A DNA stretch of 33,603 bases from JBCBAP01 sp038532435 (GCA_038532435.1 JBCBAP010000039.1:1-33603), one strand, 5' to 3'; shown: positions 15,124 to 24,580, numbered from the stretch's first letter. Notes: generated by a model from the sequence alone, not told the origin. Numbers and translations: made by a program.

Positions 15124-16017
15124 TCACGGCCAGGTGGCCACCGGGGGGAGGGACATCAGCACGGCTTCCGGGTTGTGACCCGTGTGCAGCCCGAACTGGG
15201 TGCCCCGGTCATAGACCAGATTGAACTCCGCATAGCGGCCCCGGCGGAACAGCTGGTGGGCCCGGTCCTCATCGTCCCACGCCTCGAACATCCGTTTTTC
15301 CACAATCGGGACGAAGGATTTGAGGAACGCCTCCCCGATGTCGCGGATGAAGGCGAAGTCCGCCTCCCAGTCGCCGGTGCAATGGTCATCGCAGAAGATG
15401 CCGCCGACGCCCCGGGGCTCCTTCCAGTGATTGATCATGAAATACTCGTCGGCCCACTCCTTGAAGCGGGGGTAGTAGCCCGGGTCGTGCCGGTCGCAGG
15501 CATCCTGCAACTGCGCGTGGAAAAACGCGGTGTCCTCGGCGACCTCCCGCATCGGATTGAGGTCCGACCCGCCGCCGAACCACCAGGCGCCAGGGGTCCA
15601 GAACATCCGGGTGTTCATGTGCACCGCGGGAACCTTGGGCGAGCGCATGTGCGCGACCAGCGAAATGCCCGACGCCCAGAACCGCGGATCCTCCGCGAGG
15701 CCCGGGATCTCTCGCCTCGCGGTCAGGCTGCGCTGGGCGGGTCCGGCAAGCTCACCGAAAACCTCGGAGACATTGACGCCCACTTTCTCAAAGCATCGGC
15801 CGCCGCGCATGACGCTCATCTCGCCACCGCCCGCATCCGAGCCGTCGGGGCTTTCCCGATGGGTGGTCTTGCGCTCGAATCGTCCCGCGGGCAGGTCCGC
15901 GTGAGGACCGTCTGTCTGGGCGTCCTCAAGGGCCTCGAACGCGGCGCAGATCGCATCCCGCAGATCCACAAACCATTGGGCGGCGCGGGCCTTTTCGGCG
16001 TCCATCTCCCCTGACAT
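15124..16017 (-). CDS. hemF: oxygen-dependent coproporphyrinogen III oxidase
   Basis: About 297 residues of the HemF family. It converts coproporphyrinogen III to protoporphyrinogen IX with O2 in haem (and bacteriochlorophyll) synthesis. Clear signatures: MSVMRGGRCFEKVGVNVSEV, then VPAVHMNTRMF, WFGGGSDLNPM with the substrate-contacting Asp, HDPGYYPRFKEWADEYFMI, RGVGGIFCDD and RGRYAEFNLVYDRGTQFGL near the C-terminus. I chose ATG 16017, preceded by GAGGTGAGA; ATG 16038 lies in frame without a better site. It is transcribed away from the ABC exporter genes. No anaerobic-type (FNR) box was seen upstream. Confidence 0.95.
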   Translation of the reverse strand: MSGEMDAEKARAAQWFVDLRDAICAAFEALEDAQTDGPHADLPAGRFERKTTHRESPDGSDAGGGEMSVMRGGRCFEKVGVNVSEVFGELAGPAQRSLTARREIPGLAEDPRFWASGISLVAHMRSPKVPAVHMNTRMFWTPGAWWFGGGSDLNPMREVAEDTAFFHAQLQDACDRHDPGYYPRFKEWADEYFMINHWKEPRGVGGIFCDDHCTGDWEADFAFIRDIGEAFLKSFVPIVEKRMFEAWDDEDRAHQLFRRGRYAEFNLVYDRGTQFGLHTGHNPEAVLMSLPPVATWP

Positions 16018-16184
16018 TCTCACCTCTGCCAATTTCATGACAGGTGTGATATACGCTCCCGGCGTTCATTCAAACGAAAACCTGTTCCCCCCTCGATCAG
16101 ACCTCGGATCGGGGCGCGGCATTGCCAACCGAGGTAGGGTCCGGACCCCCAGCCCAGACCCGTCTGCTTCTAGAGAACCGACCG

Positions 16185-18026
16185 ATGTTTCGCTATTTCG
16201 AGCGTATGGTTGATCCGTATCAACCGTACCGGGACAGCGTCACCCCCAGCCGTGCGCTGTGGCGCTTTCTCGCTGACCATCTGCTGCCGTTCAGGTCCGT
16301 CCTGATCGCCACGTGCCTCTTTACCGTCGCGGTGGGCATCGTGGAGATCGGGCTGATCTACTATGTGGGCCGGGTCGTCGATCTGTTCGAGACGACGCCG
16401 CCTGCGGACGTGCTCTCCGCCCATGGGCTGGAGCTGGTGCTGATCGCGTTGTTCATCCTGCTGATCCGTCCGATCGTGCAGATCGTGGATGCGATGCTGC
16501 TCAACAACGCGTTGATGATGAACATCGCGCCCCTGGTCCGCTACCGGGCCTACCGGCACACCCTGCGCCAGTCCGTCGGCTGGTTTCAGGAGGATTTTGC
16601 CGGGCGGATCGCCAACCGGATCATGCAGACACCCTCCGCGGTGGGGGAGGTCGCGTTCCAGATCTTCGACGCGCTGGTCTATGCGCTGATCTACCTGATC
16701 GGTGCGATGATCCTGTTGTCGGCGACCGACGCGCGGCTTGCGATTCCCCTCGGCCTCTGGTTCGTGGCTTACGTGGCGCTCTGCTACTATACGATCCCGC
16801 GGATCGGGAAGCTGTCGAAGGAGGTGTCGGACACCCGCTCCAGGCTCACGGGCCGCATCGTCGACAGCTACACCAACATCCAGACGGTCAAGCTCTTTGC
16901 CCATGCGCAGGCGGAAGAGGCCTACGTCAACGAGGCGATCGAGGATAACCGGCAGATCTTTGGCAAGCAGATGCGGCTGATCTCGGTGATGGAACTGGGC
17001 CTGCTGCTGATCAACGGCTTCCTGATCGTCGGGGTGATCGGCTGGGCAATCGCGCTCTGGCTGGCGGGGTCCGCGTCGCTCGGCGCCATTGCGGCGGCGG
17101 GGTCGCTGGTGCTGCGGCTCAACGCCATGACCGGCTGGATCATGTGGGCGCTGAGCTCGCTCTTTGAGAACCTCGGCGTGGTGCAGGAGGGCATGGAGAC
17201 CATCGCCCAGCCCGTATCGCTGACCGACGCAACCGACGCGGCACCGCTCGCCGTGGAGGGTGGGGAGATCGCCTTCAAAGGTGTCCACCACCATTACGGA
17301 AAGGATGCCGGGGGTCTAAGCGATGTGGTGTTGACCATTCCCGGAGGACAACGTGTCGGCGTCGTCGGGCGCTCCGGCGCGGGCAAGTCGACGTTGGTCA
17401 ACCTGCTGCTGCGGTTCCACGACGTGGAGAAGGGCGAGATCACCATCGACGGGCAGGATGTGCACCGGGTCACGCAGGACAGCCTGCGCCGCCAGATCGG
17501 CATGGTCACCCAGGACACGTCCCTGCTCCACCGGTCGGTCGTCGACAACATCCGCTACGGCAAGCCCGAGGCGACGGACGAGGAGGTGTTTGCCGCCGCC
17601 CGGCAGGTCGAGGCCCATGAGTTCATTCTGGGGCTTGAGGATCGGGAGGGGCGCACGGGCTACGAGGCTCATGTGGGCGAACGGGGGGTGAAGCTTTCCG
17701 GCGGGCAGCGGCAGCGCATCGCGCTGGCCCGGGTCGTCCTCAAGAACGCGCCGATCCTTGTGCTGGACGAGGCGACCTCCGCGCTCGACAGCGAGGTCGA
17801 GGCCGCCATCCAGTCAGCGCTCTATGGCATGATGGAGGGCAAGACGGTGATCGCCATCGCACACCGGCTGAGCACCATCGCGGCCATGGACCGGATCATC
17901 GTGCTGGAGGCGGGCCGTGTCGTGGAGGATGGCACCCACGATGCGCTTCTGGCGCAGAACGGGCTATATGCAAGCTTCTGGAACCGCCAGTCCGGCGGGT
18001 TCCTGAACGTGGAGGCTGCCGAATGA
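16185..18026 (+). CDS. ABC exporter half-transporter, TMD-NBD (subunit 1)
   Basis: About 613 residues: six transmembrane helices (about 30-320) fused to a nucleotide-binding domain. Motifs: Walker A GRSGAGKST, Q-loop MVTQDTSLLH, signature LSGGQRQRIALAR, Walker B ILVLDEATSALD and the switch His in AIAHRLSTI. All catalytic residues are intact. I prefer ATG 16185 (MFRYFERMVDP) over the frame opening at 16122. The next gene encodes a second half-transporter with a 4-base overlap (ATGA), so the pair likely forms a heterodimeric type I exporter of lipids, drugs or peptides. Both halves have two competent ATPase sites by sequence, unlike the asymmetric TAP/BmrCD type, so homodimers are possible. Confidence 0.93.
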   Translation: MFRYFERMVDPYQPYRDSVTPSRALWRFLADHLLPFRSVLIATCLFTVAVGIVEIGLIYYVGRVVDLFETTPPADVLSAHGLELVLIALFILLIRPIVQIVDAMLLNNALMMNIAPLVRYRAYRHTLRQSVGWFQEDFAGRIANRIMQTPSAVGEVAFQIFDALVYALIYLIGAMILLSATDARLAIPLGLWFVAYVALCYYTIPRIGKLSKEVSDTRSRLTGRIVDSYTNIQTVKLFAHAQAEEAYVNEAIEDNRQIFGKQMRLISVMELGLLLINGFLIVGVIGWAIALWLAGSASLGAIAAAGSLVLRLNAMTGWIMWALSSLFENLGVVQEGMETIAQPVSLTDATDAAPLAVEGGEIAFKGVHHHYGKDAGGLSDVVLTIPGGQRVGVVGRSGAGKSTLVNLLLRFHDVEKGEITIDGQDVHRVTQDSLRRQIGMVTQDTSLLHRSVVDNIRYGKPEATDEEVFAAARQVEAHEFILGLEDREGRTGYEAHVGERGVKLSGGQRQRIALARVVLKNAPILVLDEATSALDSEVEAAIQSALYGMMEGKTVIAIAHRLSTIAAMDRIIVLEAGRVVEDGTHDALLAQNGLYASFWNRQSGGFLNVEAAE

Positions 18027-19882
18027 TCGCGCGCTTTGCCGATCTGGTCCGGGATCCGTTCGCACTCGCGGACGGACCGCCGCCCCAGTCCCTCATCCCC
18101 TTCATGCGCTGGGCGCTGAGCGGGATGGGGCCGCTGGTGGCGGTGACGACGTTGTTCGGGCTGCTGGTCGGCATCTCCGAATCCGTCGGTGCCTGGCTGA
18201 TCGGCTGGATCGTCGATTTCGCGCTTGAGGAGGGGCCGGAGGGGTTTTTTACCGGCAATACGCTGGTCCTGCTGGCGTGCGCGGCGTTCTTCATGGCCGT
18301 CCGGCCGACGCTGATGTTCTTTTCCTCAGCCCTCAACTCACTCGGGCTGGTCACCAACATCTACGCCCTGGCGCTGACGCGCCTGAACCGGCACACAATG
18401 GGCCAGTCGATGCGGTTCTTCGACGATGACTTTGCCGGGCGCATCAGTCAAAAGCAGTTGCAGACCGCCCGGGCGCTGACCGACATCGTCCACGAAACCG
18501 CGAATGCGGTGGTGTTCGCCGTCGCGGTCGTCATTGGCGCCGTGTTCGTTGTGGGAGAGATCAACGGCACGCTCGCCCTCATCCTGCTGGGCTGGATGGT
18601 TATCTGGGCGGGGCTGCTGGTCTACTTCATCCCCCGGGTTCGGGCCCGGGCAAAGGACCGCGCGGCCTCCCGCGCCGTGCTGACCGGCCAGCTTGTGGAC
18701 ACGCTGACCAACATCTCGACTGTCAAGCTCTTCGCCCATGTGGGGCGGGAGGAACGCAGCGCGGAGGAGGCGACGGCTGATTTCCGGCGGAAGGCGATTG
18801 CCTTCGCCGTGGAGATGGTGCTGTTCCGCTCCGTTCTCATGTTCCTCGCGGGTGCGCTGCCGGTTCTGCTGATCGGCACCTCGCTCTGGCTCTGGCAGGG
18901 GGGTATCGCAACTCCCGGGGAGATCGCCACCGCCGGTCTCATCTCCACCCGCATCGCGCAGATGTCGGGCTGGGTAAGCTTCGTCGCCATGGGTGTGTTC
19001 GCCGATGTGGGCGAGATCGAGGATGGCATGCGGACCCTGGCGCCGCAGCACGAGCTGACCGACCGTCCCACCGCCGCAGACATCGACCGTGCCGAAGGGC
19101 GGGTGAGTTACGATGCGGCAACCTTCGTCTACGGGCGGGAGGACGGAGGCGGGGTGCGCGACCTCACCCTGTCCATCGCCCCGGGGGAGAAGGTGGCCCT
19201 CGTCGGACGCTCCGGCGCGGGCAAGTCCACGGCCCTTTCCATGCTGCTGCGGCTCTACGATATCGAAGGTGGTTCCGTCCGGCTCGACGGGCACGACGTG
19301 CGGGACCTCACGCAGGACAGCCTGCGCCGGCAGATCGCCATGGTTCGGCAGGACACGGCCATGTTCAACCGCTCTGCCTACGACAACATTGCCTATGGCC
19401 GTCCGGAAGCCTCCCGGGAGGAGGTGTTCGCTGCGGCCCGGCAGGCGGAGGCTGACGGCTTCATCACCGCCCTGCGGGACAAGAAGGGGCGCACCGGATA
19501 CGACGCCCATCTGGGCGAGCGGGGGGTGAAGCTCTCCGGCGGTCAGCGGCAGCGCATCGCGCTTGCCCGCGCGATCCTGAAGGACGCGCCCGTGCTCGCC
19601 CTCGACGAGGCGACGGCGGCACTCGACAGCGAGACGGAGGCGGCGGTGCAATCCGCGCTCGAGCGTCTGATGCAGGGCCGCACAGTCATCGCCATCGCCC
19701 ATCGCCTGAGCACGATCGCCCATATGGATCGGATCGTGGTCATGGAGGATGGACGTATCGCGGAGCTGGGGACCCATGACAGCCTCCTCGCGGCAGGCGG
19801 GCTCTATGCCGGGTTCTGGGCGCGGCAGTCCGGCGGCTTCCTGCGCACCGAACCGGTCGAGACGACCGAGGCGGCGGAGTAG
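18023..19882 (+). CDS. ABC exporter half-transporter, TMD-NBD (subunit 2)
   Basis: This 619-residue partner of the preceding gene has the same layout. A membrane domain (about 20-320) is followed by an NBD with Walker A GRSGAGKST, Q-loop MVRQDTAMFN, signature LSGGQRQRIALAR, Walker B VLALDEATAALD and AIAHRLSTI. The N-terminus (RFADLVRDPFALADGPPPQS) is amphipathic and hydrophilic before the first helix. Overlap with the first subunit (ATGA) indicates co-translation. Its 3' end is followed by a 99-base gap and then a small membrane protein gene, which may belong to the same operon. Confidence 0.93.
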   Translation: MIARFADLVRDPFALADGPPPQSLIPFMRWALSGMGPLVAVTTLFGLLVGISESVGAWLIGWIVDFALEEGPEGFFTGNTLVLLACAAFFMAVRPTLMFFSSALNSLGLVTNIYALALTRLNRHTMGQSMRFFDDDFAGRISQKQLQTARALTDIVHETANAVVFAVAVVIGAVFVVGEINGTLALILLGWMVIWAGLLVYFIPRVRARAKDRAASRAVLTGQLVDTLTNISTVKLFAHVGREERSAEEATADFRRKAIAFAVEMVLFRSVLMFLAGALPVLLIGTSLWLWQGGIATPGEIATAGLISTRIAQMSGWVSFVAMGVFADVGEIEDGMRTLAPQHELTDRPTAADIDRAEGRVSYDAATFVYGREDGGGVRDLTLSIAPGEKVALVGRSGAGKSTALSMLLRLYDIEGGSVRLDGHDVRDLTQDSLRRQIAMVRQDTAMFNRSAYDNIAYGRPEASREEVFAAARQAEADGFITALRDKKGRTGYDAHLGERGVKLSGGQRQRIALARAILKDAPVLALDEATAALDSETEAAVQSALERLMQGRTVIAIAHRLSTIAHMDRIVVMEDGRIAELGTHDSLLAAGGLYAGFWARQSGGFLRTEPVETTEAAE

Positions 19883-19981
19883 CGGGCGAGGCGACCGGCG
19901 CTCACGTGACGCGACGACCACCTTGTCAGCACGCCCACGCCTGCGGCACCCTTGCTCAAAAGCGCCGCAAGGGAGGAAAAG

Positions 19982-20413
19982 GTGCCTCTGACCCTGCTCC
20001 TGCCGCTGGTTGTCGGCGGCATTATCGGGATTGTCCTGCTCGTCCATGTGACGCGGGACCGACGTCCCGCGCGCCTTCCCGATCGTGATACGCTGGAGCG
20101 TTTGTGGCGCGAGACCGCCCCGGATCAACGCGCCGGCATCATCCCTGCGAAGGACGGATGCTCCGCTTTGGTGTCAGATGACGGCGAGGCGCTCGGCCTC
20201 TTCTGGCTGGTCGGCGGCGATCCCGTTGTCCGCACCCTGTCACCCGGTTCCCTGCGCGCGGTGATTCCGACCGACACGGGCCTGACCCTGCACCTTGCGG
20301 CCTTTGACGCGCCCACGGTCCGGCTCGCCCTTTCAACGCGGGAAAGGGACCGGTGGGCGCCCCTCCTGGCCCGTACCCTGCCCGACCCGCGCCCCACAGG
20401 AGTGCCAGCATGA
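19982..20413 (+). CDS. small single-pass membrane protein of unknown function
   Basis: 143 residues. I chose GTG 19982 because GGGAGGAAAA stands just before it; the frame opens earlier (19952) but without such a site. One hydrophobic segment (PLTLLLPLVVGGIIGIVLLV, 2-21) anchors a soluble domain of about 115 residues with strands such as CSALVSDDGEALGLFWL. I do not recognise the family. The gene ends in an ATGA overlap with the sterol-desaturase gene, so it is translated with it, and it lies downstream of the ABC exporter pair. A role in envelope lipid handling is a guess from position. Confidence 0.7.
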   Translation: MPLTLLLPLVVGGIIGIVLLVHVTRDRRPARLPDRDTLERLWRETAPDQRAGIIPAKDGCSALVSDDGEALGLFWLVGGDPVVRTLSPGSLRAVIPTDTGLTLHLAAFDAPTVRLALSTRERDRWAPLLARTLPDPRPTGVPA

Positions 20414-21336
20414 CCGACGGCTTGAGCTATCCGGACATCGTCTCCCTCTCGATCCCGTTCTTCATCATCGCCATGGCTGCGGAAGTGCTGTGGATCCGCC
20501 GCACGCCGGAGGCGGGACGCTACGAGACGCGGGACACGCTGACCTCGCTGATCATGGGCGCGGGCAACGTGGCCGCGGGCATCGGCCTCGGCTTCATCGC
20601 CTGGACGGTGCTGCATGTCACGTGGGACTTCCGGCTCTGGGACCTCGGATCCGCCTGGTACGTGGTCCTGCTCTGCTTTCTGCTCGACGATCTGCGATAT
20701 TACTGGTCGCACCGGTTCGGGCACACGTCCCGCTGGTTCTGGGCGTCCCACGTGAACCACCACTCCTCCCAGCACTACAACCTCTCCACCGCCCTCCGGC
20801 AGAGCTGGACCGGCGCGCTCACCGGTCTGGTGATCCTCAAGGTGCCGCTGGTGCTGCTCGGCTTTCATCCGGTGATGGTGTTCTTCGTCGGCGGCCTGAA
20901 CCTCGTCTACCAGTTCTGGATCCATACGGAGACGATCGGGAAGCTGCCGCGGCCGATCGAGTACCTCTTCAACACCCCCTCCCACCACCGGGTCCATCAT
21001 GGCCGCAACGCCCGGTATCTGGACGCGAACTACGCGGGGACCCTGATCATCTGGGACCGGATGTTCGGCACCTTCGTGCCCGAGCTGGAGGCTGAGAAGG
21101 TCGAGTACGGGCTGGTCCACAACCTCGGCACCTTCAACCCGCTCCGCGTCGCGTTCCACGAATATGTCGGCATCGCCCGGGACGTGGTGCAACCCGGGAT
21201 CTCCCTGCGCGACAGGTGGCGCTATCTGGCGGAGCCCCCGGGCTGGAGCCACGATGGCAGCCGCCAGACGAGCGCGCAGATCAAGGCGCGCTACGTGGCC
21301 GACAACCCGGGGGCGGCAGGAACCCCGGGCCTGTGA
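20410..21336 (+). CDS. sterol desaturase/fatty acid hydroxylase family protein
   Basis: 308 residues with four or five membrane segments and the full di-iron histidine set: HRFGH (101-105), HVNHH (114-118), a His at about 172 (WIHTET), and HHRVHH (192-197). The superfamily hydroxylates or desaturates membrane lipids or sterol-like substrates with O2 and electrons. Bacterial relatives act on ornithine lipids (OlsE), hopanoids or carotenoids, so the substrate is open here. The start overlaps the preceding small protein (ATGA) and the stop overlaps the tlyA start (GTGA), which ties it firmly to the operon. Length is normal for the bacterial branch. Confidence 0.88.
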   Translation: MTDGLSYPDIVSLSIPFFIIAMAAEVLWIRRTPEAGRYETRDTLTSLIMGAGNVAAGIGLGFIAWTVLHVTWDFRLWDLGSAWYVVLLCFLLDDLRYYWSHRFGHTSRWFWASHVNHHSSQHYNLSTALRQSWTGALTGLVILKVPLVLLGFHPVMVFFVGGLNLVYQFWIHTETIGKLPRPIEYLFNTPSHHRVHHGRNARYLDANYAGTLIIWDRMFGTFVPELEAEKVEYGLVHNLGTFNPLRVAFHEYVGIARDVVQPGISLRDRWRYLAEPPGWSHDGSRQTSAQIKARYVADNPGAAGTPGL

Positions 21337-22058
21337 GGCTCGACCGGGCCCTCGTCGCCGTGGGCCTCGCCCCCAGCCGGTCCCGGGCTGCGCAGCTCAT
21401 CAGGGCGGGCGTGGTCCGGATCAATGGGGCAGCAGCGGGCAAGCCCGGGCAGGAGGTTGCCGCGGACGCCGACCTCACGCTCACGGAGAATCCGATCCCC
21501 TGGGTGAGCCGGGCAGCGCTCAAGCTCGTGCACGCCCTCGACAGGTTCGGTCTGTCGCCGGAGGGGGCCCGGGCCCTCGATCTCGGCGCGTCGACCGGGG
21601 GCTTCACGGAGGTGCTGCTTGCCCGTGGGGCCGCACACGTCACTGCCCTCGATGTCGGTCGCGACCAGATCGCGCCAAAGCTGCGCGGCGATCCTAGGGT
21701 CGCGGTGCTGGAGGGCACCAACGCCAAGGACGCAACACCGGCGCTTGTGGGCACACCGGACTGGATCGTGAGCGACATCAGCTTCATCAGCCTCGAGAAG
21801 GCCCTCCCGGCCAGCCTTGCGGCAGCCCGTCCGGGCGGGCGCCTCGTGTCCCTCGTAAAGCCCCAGTTCGAGGTCGGGCCCGGCCAGGTTGGCAAGGGGG
21901 GCATCGTGAAGGATGCGCACCTGCGCACCGCTGCCCGCGACCGCATCGCCGCCTTTGTCGAAGCATCGGGATGGTCCGTCACCGATCTTGCGACAAGCCC
22001 GATCACCGGCTCCGACGGCAACACCGAATACCTCCTGGCAGCCCTCAAGAGGCCTTGA
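21333..22058 (+). CDS. tlyA: TlyA family RNA methyltransferase
   Basis: 241 residues starting at GTG 21333, which overlaps the desaturase stop. The N-terminal S4 RNA-binding domain (about 1-55: RLDRALVAVGLAPSRSRAAQ, then INGAAAGKPG) precedes an FtsJ-like SAM domain with ALDLGASTGGFTEVLLARGA (81-100), the late motif SDISFISLEKALP and KPQFEVGPGQVGKGGIV. TlyA enzymes 2'-O-methylate cytidines of 16S and 23S rRNA; capreomycin sensitivity in mycobacteria depends on this methylation. The short S4-plus-FtsJ form matches the family. Its place in a lipid/ABC operon seems incidental and is common gene packing. Confidence 0.92.
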   Translation: MRLDRALVAVGLAPSRSRAAQLIRAGVVRINGAAAGKPGQEVAADADLTLTENPIPWVSRAALKLVHALDRFGLSPEGARALDLGASTGGFTEVLLARGAAHVTALDVGRDQIAPKLRGDPRVAVLEGTNAKDATPALVGTPDWIVSDISFISLEKALPASLAAARPGGRLVSLVKPQFEVGPGQVGKGGIVKDAHLRTAARDRIAAFVEASGWSVTDLATSPITGSDGNTEYLLAALKRP

Positions 22059-22153
22059 ACTCCGCCACGGATCTCACAACAGGCAATGGAAGCCTCTCCG
22101 TCTCGAATAGAAACGAACGGGGCCCCCTTCTTCTGGCCGGAAATATCCCCGCC

Positions 22154-22169
22154 GGAGGCCTCGGCCTCC
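22154..22169. terminator. hairpin between convergent tlyA and fadH
   Basis: GGAGGCC and GGCCTCC surround a TC loop (22154-22169) inside the 119-base gap between the 3' ends of tlyA and fadH. A T-run is not present on either strand, so it would be a weak or factor-assisted stop. Its convergent position supports a bidirectional terminator. Confidence 0.4.
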
Positions 22170-22177
22170 TCAAGCGG

Positions 22178-24205
22178 TCACAGTCGGGCAGCAAGCTCCG
22201 ATCCCTGCTTTATCGCCCGCTTGGCATCGAGCTCCGCCGCGACGTCTGCGCCGCCGATCACATGGGGGGTGACGCCGGTGGCTTCGAGCGCATCCGCGAG
22301 GCTCCGCTCCGGCTCCTGTCCGGTGCACAGCACGACAGTGTCCACCTCGATCACCCGCGGGTTCTCCCGCGCCTCGCCGGTGGAGACCCGGATGCCCTCC
22401 GGCACGATCTCCTCGTAGTTCACCCCGGCGAGCATCTCCACGCCTTTCATCTTGAGGGAGGCGCGGTGGATCCAGCCGGTGGTCTTGCCCAGGCCCGCGC
22501 CGGGCTTCTTCGCCTTGCGCTGCATGAGCGTCACGTGGCGGGCCGGTGCCTCGGGCTTCGGACCTTCGGGGGCGAGGCCGCCGGGCGTATCCGCCGGATC
22601 GCCCACGCCCCACTCGGCTTTCCAGAGCTCCAGATCCTCCGTGGGGCTTTCGCCCTCATGGACGAGATATTCGGACACATCGAAACCGATACCGCCCGCG
22701 CCGATCACGGCGACCCGCTTGCCCACCTCTGCCTTGCCGCGCAGGACGTCGATGTAGTTCAGCACATGGGGCTGGTCCTGACCCGGGATCTGCGGGTCGC
22801 GCGGGGAGACACCGGTGGCGATCACCACCTCGTCAAACGCGGCGAGTGCTGCCGCATCCGCCTTCGTGCCGAGCCGCTGTTCCACCCCCGCCACGTCGAG
22901 CGCGCGGCGGTAGTAATCCACCATGCCCCAGAACTCCTCCTTGCCAGGGATCTGCTTGGCCATGTTGAGCTGGCCGCCGATCTCCGCCGCAGCGTCGAAG
23001 AGCGTCACCGCGTGCCCCCGGTTCGCCGCGACAATGGAGGTGGCGAGGCCCGCCGGCCCCGCGCCCACCACGGCGACCTTCTTCGGAGCGTCCGTCGCCG
23101 GATAGGTCAGCTCCCGCTCATGGCAGGCCCGGGGGTTCAGCAGGCAGGACGTGAGCTTCATGGAAAAGGTGTGGTCCAGACAGGCCTGGTTGCAACCGAT
23201 GCAGGGCACGATCTCATCGCCGCGACCCTCCGCGGCCTTCTTCATGAAGTGCCCGTCCGCGAGCCAGGGCCGCGCCATGCTCACCATGTCCGCGCAGCCC
23301 TCGGCGAGCACCTCCTCTGCCACGTCAGGTGTGTTGATCCGGTTGGTGGTGATCAGGGGGATCGAGACCTCTCCCATCATCCGCTTGGTCACCCAGGCGA
23401 ACGCGGCACGGGGGACCGATGTCGCGATCGTCGGCACCCGGGCCTCGTGCCATCCGATGCCGGTGTTAATGATGGTCGCGCCCGCCGCCTCGATGGCCTT
23501 GGCAAGCTGCACCACCTCTTCCCAGGTCGAGCCGTTCGGGATCAGGTCGATCATCGACAGGCGATAGATGATGATGAAATCGGGCCCTACCGCCTCCCGG
23601 CAGCGGCGCACGATCTCGACGGGCAGGCGCATCCGGTTTTCGTAGGCCCCGCCCCAGCGGTCCTCACGCTTGTTGGTGTGGGTCACGAGGAACTGGTTGA
23701 TGAAGTAGCCTTCGCTGCCCATGATCTCGACACCATCGTACCCAGCCTCCCGCGCGCGCAGGGTCGCGGTGACAAAATCGGCGATCTGCTTCTCGATACC
23801 TTCCTCGTCCAGCTCCGCAGGCGGAAAGGGGGAGATGGGTGATTTCACCGGAGAGGGTGCGACGCATTTCGGGCTGTAGCCGTAGCGCCCCGCGTGGAGG
23901 ATCTGCATCGCGATCTTGCCGTCCGCTGCATGGACCGCGTCGGTCACGATCCGGTGGTTCTCGATATCCTTGTCGGTGAAGAGCCCGGCAGCGCCGGGCA
24001 GCACGCCACCCTCCTCGTTCGGGGCCATGCCGCCGGTCACCATGAGAGCCGCGCCCCCCTCCGCCCGCTCGGCGAAATAGGCGGCGATGCGGTGGAAGTC
24101 GCCGACCTCCTCGAGGCCGGTATGCATCGACCCCATGATCGCCCGGTTCTTGAGGGTTGTGAAGCCGAGGTCGAGCGGGGCAAGCAGGTGCGGATAGTCG
24201 GTCAA
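22178..24205 (-). CDS. fadH: 2,4-dienoyl-CoA reductase-type flavoprotein (FadH)
   Basis: 675 residues in the bacterial FadH arrangement: an old-yellow-enzyme TIM barrel (1 to about 330), a 4Fe-4S cluster from Cys335, 338, 342 and 354 (CIGCNQAC, then SCLLNPRAC), then FAD and NADPH domains with VAVVGAGPAGLATS near 378 and a second GxGxxG (VIGAGGIGFDV). Catalytic Tyr167 (EGYFINQF) and His253 (GWHEARVP) align with the E. coli active-site Tyr166 and His252. The enzyme reduces 2,4-dienoyl-CoA with NADPH in beta-oxidation of unsaturated fatty acids. The gene is monocistronic as far as visible. Related trimethylamine dehydrogenase-like enzymes share the fold, but the residues above favour FadH. Confidence 0.93.
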   Translation of the reverse strand: MTDYPHLLAPLDLGFTTLKNRAIMGSMHTGLEEVGDFHRIAAYFAERAEGGAALMVTGGMAPNEEGGVLPGAAGLFTDKDIENHRIVTDAVHAADGKIAMQILHAGRYGYSPKCVAPSPVKSPISPFPPAELDEEGIEKQIADFVTATLRAREAGYDGVEIMGSEGYFINQFLVTHTNKREDRWGGAYENRMRLPVEIVRRCREAVGPDFIIIYRLSMIDLIPNGSTWEEVVQLAKAIEAAGATIINTGIGWHEARVPTIATSVPRAAFAWVTKRMMGEVSIPLITTNRINTPDVAEEVLAEGCADMVSMARPWLADGHFMKKAAEGRGDEIVPCIGCNQACLDHTFSMKLTSCLLNPRACHERELTYPATDAPKKVAVVGAGPAGLATSIVAANRGHAVTLFDAAAEIGGQLNMAKQIPGKEEFWGMVDYYRRALDVAGVEQRLGTKADAAALAAFDEVVIATGVSPRDPQIPGQDQPHVLNYIDVLRGKAEVGKRVAVIGAGGIGFDVSEYLVHEGESPTEDLELWKAEWGVGDPADTPGGLAPEGPKPEAPARHVTLMQRKAKKPGAGLGKTTGWIHRASLKMKGVEMLAGVNYEEIVPEGIRVSTGEARENPRVIEVDTVVLCTGQEPERSLADALEATGVTPHVIGGADVAAELDAKRAIKQGSELAARL

Positions 24206-24397
24206 GGCAGCCTCCCGGAAAGCATTTTGCCTTCACCCTACGCGGGTGCCGGTGGCTGTCCAGAATAACCCTGCGGAACCGGTTGCTGCGTGTGCCTTCG
24301 CCGCGGCATCCGCGGGCCTCACCGGGGTCCTCCCAGCCCCCGGGGCGCGGTTCTGCCGCGGCGAAGACCCCCTGTGTTTCGGTTGAGCCGCGAGGCC

Positions 24398-24580
24398 CTA
24401 GCGGTCGAGCCCCTCGGCCCAGACATCGCGCTGTTCGCGCGCCCGCAGATCTGCGAGAGACACATGTCCGCATGCCTCCCCGTCGATTCCGTGTTGGCGG
24501 TGAAGGAGCGTGCAGCGGCTCGGCTCGGCGCGGAGCATCGGGCTGCGGGCGATGTTGGCGATCAGATCCTGTACGGTCAT
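24398..24580 (-). CDS. small conserved-looking protein (60 residues), unknown function
   Basis: A 60-residue frame starts at ATG 24580 with a good ribosome site (GGGAGGACGCC) upstream. The protein is soluble, arginine-rich and without signal or membrane helix: MTVQDLIANIARSPMLRAEP followed by a Cys-containing HGIDGEACGHVSLADLRARE. I believe similar small proteins occur in related bacteria but cannot name a family. It is read in the same direction as fadH, and its stop lies about 190 bases upstream of the fadH start. Confidence 0.55.
   Translation of the reverse strand: MTVQDLIANIARSPMLRAEPSRCTLLHRQHGIDGEACGHVSLADLRAREQRDVWAEGLDR

Noticed and set aside
18338..20128. 596-residue minus-strand frame
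   Set aside because: It lies opposite the second ABC half-transporter, which has complete catalytic motifs. The frame is open only because GC-rich codons rarely give stops on the reverse strand.
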